NCBI RefSeq assembly: GCF_004210375.1
Contig: NC_134834.1
Coordinates: 93,996,170 to 94,060,169 of the forward strand
Source: Tachypleus tridentatus
Taxonomy: Eukaryota; Arthropoda; Merostomata; Xiphosura; Limulidae
Reading direction: 5' to 3'
DNA: 64,000 bases
The notes under the pieces are model-generated. The model was not told the DNA's origin. It ran no database searches and saw only the letters and a program-made list of their open reading frames with translations. This document shows positions 59,558 to 64,000 of this stretch, piece after piece; positions within the stretch are counted from its first letter, which is position 1; every line of letters begins with the position of its first letter. The translations under genes were made by a program, and so were the position numbers.

Positions 59558-60775
59558 AAACAGCCATCATCCAAACTACGAGTAATATAAATATAGAAAA
59601 ACAGCCATCATCCAAACTATGAGTAATATAAATACAGAAAAACAGCCATCATCCAAACTACGAGTAATATAAATATAGAAAACAGCCAGTATCCAAACTA
59701 CGAGTAATATAAATATAGAAAAACAGCCATCATCCAAACTACGAGTAATATAAATATAGAAAAACAGCCAGTATCCAAACTACGAGTAATATAAATATAG
59801 AAAAACAGCCATCATCCAAACTACGAGTAATATAAATATAGAAAAACAGCCATCATCCAAACTACGAGTAATATAAATATAGAAAAACAGCCATCATCCA
59901 AACTACGAGTAATATAAATATAGAAAAACAGCCATCATCCAAACTATGAGTAATATAAATATAGAAAAACAGCCATCATCCAAACTACGAGTAATATAAA
60001 TATAGAAAAACAGCCATCATCCAAACTAGGAGTAATATAAATATATAAAAACAGCCATCATCCAAACTACGAGTAATATAAATATAGAAAAACAGCCATC
60101 ATCCAAACTACGAGTAATATAAATATAGAAAAACAGCCATCATCCAAACTACGAGTAATATAAATATAGAAAAACAGCCATCATCCAAACTACGAGTAAT
60201 ATAAATATAGAAAAACAGCCATCATCCAAACTACGAGTAATATAAATATAGAAAACAGCCATCATCCAAACTACGAGTAATATAAATATAGAAAAACAGC
60301 CATCATCCAAACTACGAGTAATATAAATATAGAAAACAGCCATCATCCAAACTACGAGTAATATAAATATAGAAAAACAGCCATCATCCAAACTACGAGT
60401 AATATAAATATAGAAAAACAGCCATCATCCAAACTACGAGTAATATAAATATAGAAAAACAGCCAATATCCAAACTACGAGTAATATAAATATAGAAAAA
60501 CAGCCATCATCCAAACTACGAGTAAGATAAATATAGAAAACAGCCAGTATCCAAACTGAGTAATAGAAATATAAAACAACAGCCAGTATCCAAACTAAGT
60601 GATATAAATATAAGAAAAACAGCCACTAATCAAACTATAAGTTATGTAAATGGAGAGAGACAGCTAGTATCTAAACTATGGGTAAAGTAAATATAAAAAA
60701 CAGCCAGTATCCAAATAGCACAAGTAAATGTAAATGTAGAAAAACAGTCAGTATCCAAATATCACAAGTACGGAA
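59558..60775 (+). repeat. Minisatellite, 41-bp unit
   Basis: About 27-29 copies of AACAGCCATCATCCAAACTA, then CGAGTAATATAAATATAGAA. A minority variant has CAGTATCC for CATCATCC. Some units lose one A (40 bp). Right-hand units after 60540 are diverged. The reverse strand gives an accidental repeat ORF. Confidence 0.96.
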
Positions 60776-61454
60776 AATTTGCCAAGTCACTCAAATATTA
60801 TAATTATGGTGAGAATCGCAGTACGGAATATAGAGAGGGCAAAGAAAATTTCTGAGCAAAATAAATAACGAAAATGAAAGAAAATTGAGAGGTTGCATAT
60901 ACACATATAGTTTATAAGTAGAGAGGAAACATAGAAAACAACGAGAGGTATAGCAGAATTAAGAGTCGTGGCAAAGTGTAATGCAGCGAATACAACGGTG
61001 AACGGATTAAGGAAGGTGAAGATACAGATCAATTGATAACTGTAGACAACATCGCGAGCTTGTGATTTATTAACATAGGCCGTTAACGTTTTAACACCGT
61101 TAGATATAGTGACAAACCATTGTAAAAGGCAGCTAAAGTTAGTGTTATCACTTGTGACCAGCTGAAAGTCACCTCTGATTCTATTAGGGTCAAATTTGAG
61201 TTTCTTACTTGTACAATAGAATGCTCGAAGTGAGGTGTAAGAAATTCATAGAAGCTTCGTGAATCACCAACTGTGATTTGAGCTCGAGAAACATTTTTCA
61301 AGTTGGAAATTTCGATATGTGTAAATATAATGAAGGATATAAGTGAAGGTTATCGAGATGGGTATTTATTTTAAAAAAATGTTAATTAGAGAGCAGTGGG
61401 TTGCAGATGCGTCCCGTTCCTCAAATCTCCAGTTGGTGTCTTTCAAGCTGAATT
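60776..61454. other. No assigned gene
   Basis: AT-rich. The minus-strand open frame at 61083-61301 is followed within it by a good donor-like CAA/GTAAGA near 61212, but no family is recognised. Confidence 0.4.
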
Positions 61455-61657
61455 GTAAGACTAGAAGGAAGGCAGCTAGTCATCACCACCCACCCCCAAC
61501 TCTTGGGCTACTCTTTTACCAACAAATAATGGGATTGACCGTAATATTATAACGCCCCCAACGTTGAAAAAACGAATATGTTTCATGCAAGGGGGATTCG
61601 GGCCCGCGACTCTCAAAGTACGAGTCGAGTGCCTTAGCCATGTGGCTATGCTGGGCT
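61455..61657 (-). repeat. SINE family A, tail truncated, in a duplicated segment
   Basis: Begins at GTAAGACTAGAAGGAAGGC in the body and ends GTGGCTATGCTGGGCTG. SINE and following sequence together repeat 56522-56850. Confidence 0.9.
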
Positions 61658-61775
61658 GAAAGGGTGTGAAACAAATAAAAATAATTACCAGAGATAAAGT
61701 GGAGATTCTGAAGGAATGAGAAACGAGTAATAAAAAATAAATTGGACATTTTAAAATGGTGTAAAACAGTTTAAG
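61658..61775 (+). repeat. Second copy of the 56.7-kb tandem repeat
   Basis: AGGGTGTGAAACAAATAAAA, ACCAGAGATAAAGTGGAGAT, TCTGAAGGAATGAGAAACGA and GGACATTTTAAAATGGTGTA match 56725-56845. A TGT-to-TGA change and indels close the reading frame that is open in the other copy. Confidence 0.8.
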
Positions 61776-62070
61776 CTAATCAGAATAGAAAGCCATGACT
61801 GGTGCCAAACTGATACGTTGAAAATTCCTGCGCCTTTGGGCCCGAGCTCCTAGTGACGCCTCTGGTAGGTGATAATCCTGAAATACCATGTAATATTACT
61901 GCAGTATTTCAAAATGTTGATTCGCTAATAATTTGTAATTTTAAGGTTATTTTAATGATTTAGGTTTTGGAAAAATGTGATAATTATTTAAGGTTATAAA
62001 AATTCATTAATGTGGTTATTTTAATGATAAAGAGAGAGATTAGCGATCATTCAGATAAAGTGAATTGTGT
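61776..62070. other. No gene seen
   Basis: AT-rich unique sequence. Confidence 0.5.
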
Positions 62071-62195
62071 TGTTCTTTTCTTTGAATTAAACACAAAGCT
62101 ACTCAATGGGTTATCTGTGCTTTGCCCACCACGGGTATCGAAACCCGGTTTTTAGCATTGTAAGTCCGCAGATATACCGCTGAGCCACTAGGGAG
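62071..62195 (-). repeat. SINE family B, best copy
   Basis: TTCTTTGAATTAAACACAAA, GCTACTCAATGGGTTATCTG, TGCTTTGCCCACCACGGGTA, TCGAAACCCGGTTTTTAGC, AAGTCCGCAGATATACCGCT and GAGCCACTAGGG. Confidence 0.85.
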
Positions 62196-62448
62196 CAATG
62201 AATTGTATGGAAACTATTATGGATGAATTCAATTTAGCGTAGTCAAATTATGATAAAGGCACAATAATAAATATAATGAATAATATATTATTAAAGGACT
62301 TGGCAAGCATATTTGAGTGAAGTATTTATAAAACATTAACACTGGGGATCAATCATTTTCTGAAAATTAAGAAAGAATGAGTTGAAAAAATCAAAAAGGT
62401 AAAATGACAATATTTTTGTGAAGAATATAAACAAAGGATTTACTTGGA
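62196..62448. other. No gene seen
   Basis: AT-rich unique sequence. Confidence 0.5.
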
Positions 62449-62571
62449 TTTGCCTCTCTCTGGTACAGCGATAAGTCTGCCGATTTCCAACTCTAAAATC
62501 AGGAGTTCGATTTTCCTCGGTGAATACAGCAGATAGCCGGAAAAAGCTTTGTTATGAGAAATGACACAGAC
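62449..62571 (+). repeat. SINE family C
   Basis: CTCTCTGGTACAGCGATAAG, TCTGCCGATTTCCAACTCTA, AAATCAGGAGTTCGATTTTC, CAGCAGATAGCCGGAAAAAG, CTTTGTTATGAGAAATGACA. Confidence 0.82.
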
Positions 62572-63527
62572 GTAATATTATTTATTAAAATATTACTTGA
62601 AATATTATTCCGAAATTAGAAGTTAAAATAAAAGAAAGTAACGATAATTATTTATGTTTCCACTGTAAGTAATAATAATGTCATTAAAACAGACAAAAGA
62701 AGAAAAACTGATAAGTTTTCTTATCTTTTCAGTTACTATGACTACGTTGTTGCTGATTATAAGTATGGGTCATATATTAAGCTACTCTTAGTATGTGAAG
62801 TCTTTGTATCGATAACTTTTGCATTTTTGCTATTTTAATATGTTTTGTTGGGATACCGTTTCATGTTTATATTCCTGGTAATGAAGTAGATAAAAAACAA
62901 TTAAAAAGTGTTGAAGCATTATTATTATACGTGAATAAAAATTAAATTATTTTTAAACATCATGTGGCAAAAATGTTGGAAAGCAGGATCGAATGTAAGG
63001 GAGTCGTTTAGGTTTTAGAAGGACGTAGATGGTACAAAATAATCCAGCTGTGAAACATAGCTAAGTATAAAAAACATTAGGATACAGGCGTTCTTCGTAT
63101 ATATGGGCTACACATTTTAAGCTGTATCGGTGTGGTACACATCCAGTATCAAGGAAAACGTTCTGTTTGTGGAAGTATTTCCTTCTAAACGAGTTGGTAG
63201 ATCTGGACCAAACTTTTCAGGCTAACTTAGTAGTACAAAAGCAAACCAGAATCATACTAAACTTTTCCACGTATTGAAAAACAAAACCAGCTTATAGACT
63301 AACCTCTATATTGTTAGTGCAGTAGCTATTGTAAATACCAAAGTGTGGGCAAAATCCAAACCAAAATAAAATTTTAGTCAAAGATTGTGAATACAATTTT
63401 CACAATTTGGCTTGTTTCCCATAACAACCACAACAAACAGTAATAAAATAATTTTGAGGATCAAACATATTGCTGATTTTTAGTTTCCCGCTCTTTTCTG
63501 ATTCACGCCATTTAACTTCCGGTTTAA
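62572..63527. other. No gene seen
   Basis: AT-rich. The sequence left of 63528 does not continue the retrotransposon frame. Confidence 0.5.
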
Positions 63528-63872
63528 ACTAGGCCAACAATAGAATATGCATCACCTGCCTGGATTAACATAGCACCCACACATATACAGAAACTTCAAC
63601 GTATACAAAATTCAGTACTAACTTCAGCATATAAAGTACCACGTAACACCTCAACCACATTCATGCACAAGTATGCAAACATAGACACTATATCTGAAAG
63701 ACTCTTGCATAATTCTCTAAAATACTTCAATAAGAATTGGCATAAAAATGACTTAATGTGTGATCTCGACAGATATCACGTACATGATGTAAATGGTCCT
63801 AAATACCTCTCCCCTTTTAACATATATTTAAGAAATGTAACACAAGCTGGCCACTATGCACTAGACACTTAG
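63528..63872 (+). mobile_element. 5'-truncated non-LTR retrotransposon, C-terminus of reverse transcriptase ORF (Jockey-like)
   Basis: One open frame of 114 codons. It starts TRPTIEYASPAWINIAPTHI, then QKLQRIQNSVLTSAYKVPRN, TSTTFMHKYANIDTISERLL and a final GHYALDT before TAG at 63870-63872. The [RL]P-x-IEYASP-x-W and LQ-x-IQN pattern is the thumb region that follows the reverse transcriptase in Jockey-type LINEs. Everything upstream (fingers, palm, endonuclease) is missing, as in a typical 5'-truncated copy. A T/A-rich 3' UTR follows and leaves the window at 64000, so the tail and target-site duplication are not visible. This end of the ORF is intact. Confidence 0.85.
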
Positions 63873-64000
63873 TCCTTGTTTCTTTTTATTATTATTTTCT
63901 TTTTAATCATTATTATTTTTATTTTATTTTTTTTCTCTTTTTGAATTATTATTCAAGTATTGAATAATAATAATTATTATTACTTTCTTTTTGTGTGTGT
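63873..64000 (+). other. 3' UTR of the non-LTR element
   Basis: Almost pure T/A, with TTATTATTATT and TAATAATAATT segments and a final TGTGTGTGT. It does not contain the GCAGATAGCC...GCTTTG domain shared by the SINE families. Confidence 0.6.

Noticed and set aside
60149-60391. Repetitive minus-strand open frame (DDGCFSIFILLVVW type)
   Set aside because: Antisense reading of the 41-bp minisatellite; it depends on unit length, not on codon conservation.

Overview
The window is AT-rich animal nuclear DNA: genes are split by GT-AG introns, tRNA-headed SINEs are dense and there are long minisatellite arrays. The recognisable genes are arthropod-like (a CBM14-LDLa-CE4 chitin deacetylase, a ONECUT homeodomain exon, eIF2-alpha exons). 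The dominant SINE, with a CAAA-type tail, resembles from memory repeats of horseshoe crabs (Limulidae). I would call it a chelicerate, probably a horseshoe crab, with only moderate confidence.

Layout. 1-1428 (+) holds two internal exons of the translation factor eIF2-alpha, followed by a run of exactly 500 N (1620-2119). No later eIF2-alpha exon is visible to the right, so the two sides of the gap may not be neighbours. 5.7-8.4 kb is two adjacent minisatellites; the first has a four-subunit higher-order repeat. At 11.12-11.52 kb (+) is the last exon of a ONECUT (HNF6-type) transcription factor, preceded within its intron by a 29/58-bp array. 15.8-17.4 kb is a decayed 37-bp array and 21.3-22.5 kb a 50-bp array between two SINE fragments. 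31.25-31.45 kb is a long hairpin, and 32.59-33.46 kb a decayed Penelope-like retroelement. 40.9-45.7 kb (-) carries the only complete gene, a four-exon group I chitin deacetylase (serpentine/vermiform type) with TATA box, signal peptide and nearby poly(A) signal. 59.5-60.8 kb is a 41-bp array, and the right edge holds the 3' end of a non-LTR retrotransposon.

The rest is intergenic or intronic sequence with about 36 copies of SINE family A and roughly twenty copies of two other tRNA-headed families, B and C. All three share a related 3' domain, which suggests mobilisation by one LINE partner. Several SINEs have perfect target-site duplications.

Gene roles: eIF2-alpha carries initiator tRNA to the ribosome; ONECUT is a DNA-binding regulator, in other animals neuronal or endodermal; the chitin deacetylase is a secreted enzyme of cuticle and tracheal matrix. 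They are not functionally linked. Three small indels interrupt conserved coding sequence (one in ONECUT, two in the deacetylase). Homology resumes at once in another frame, so assembly error is likelier than gene death. I found no convincing new multi-gene system; the most interesting signals are in the repeats.
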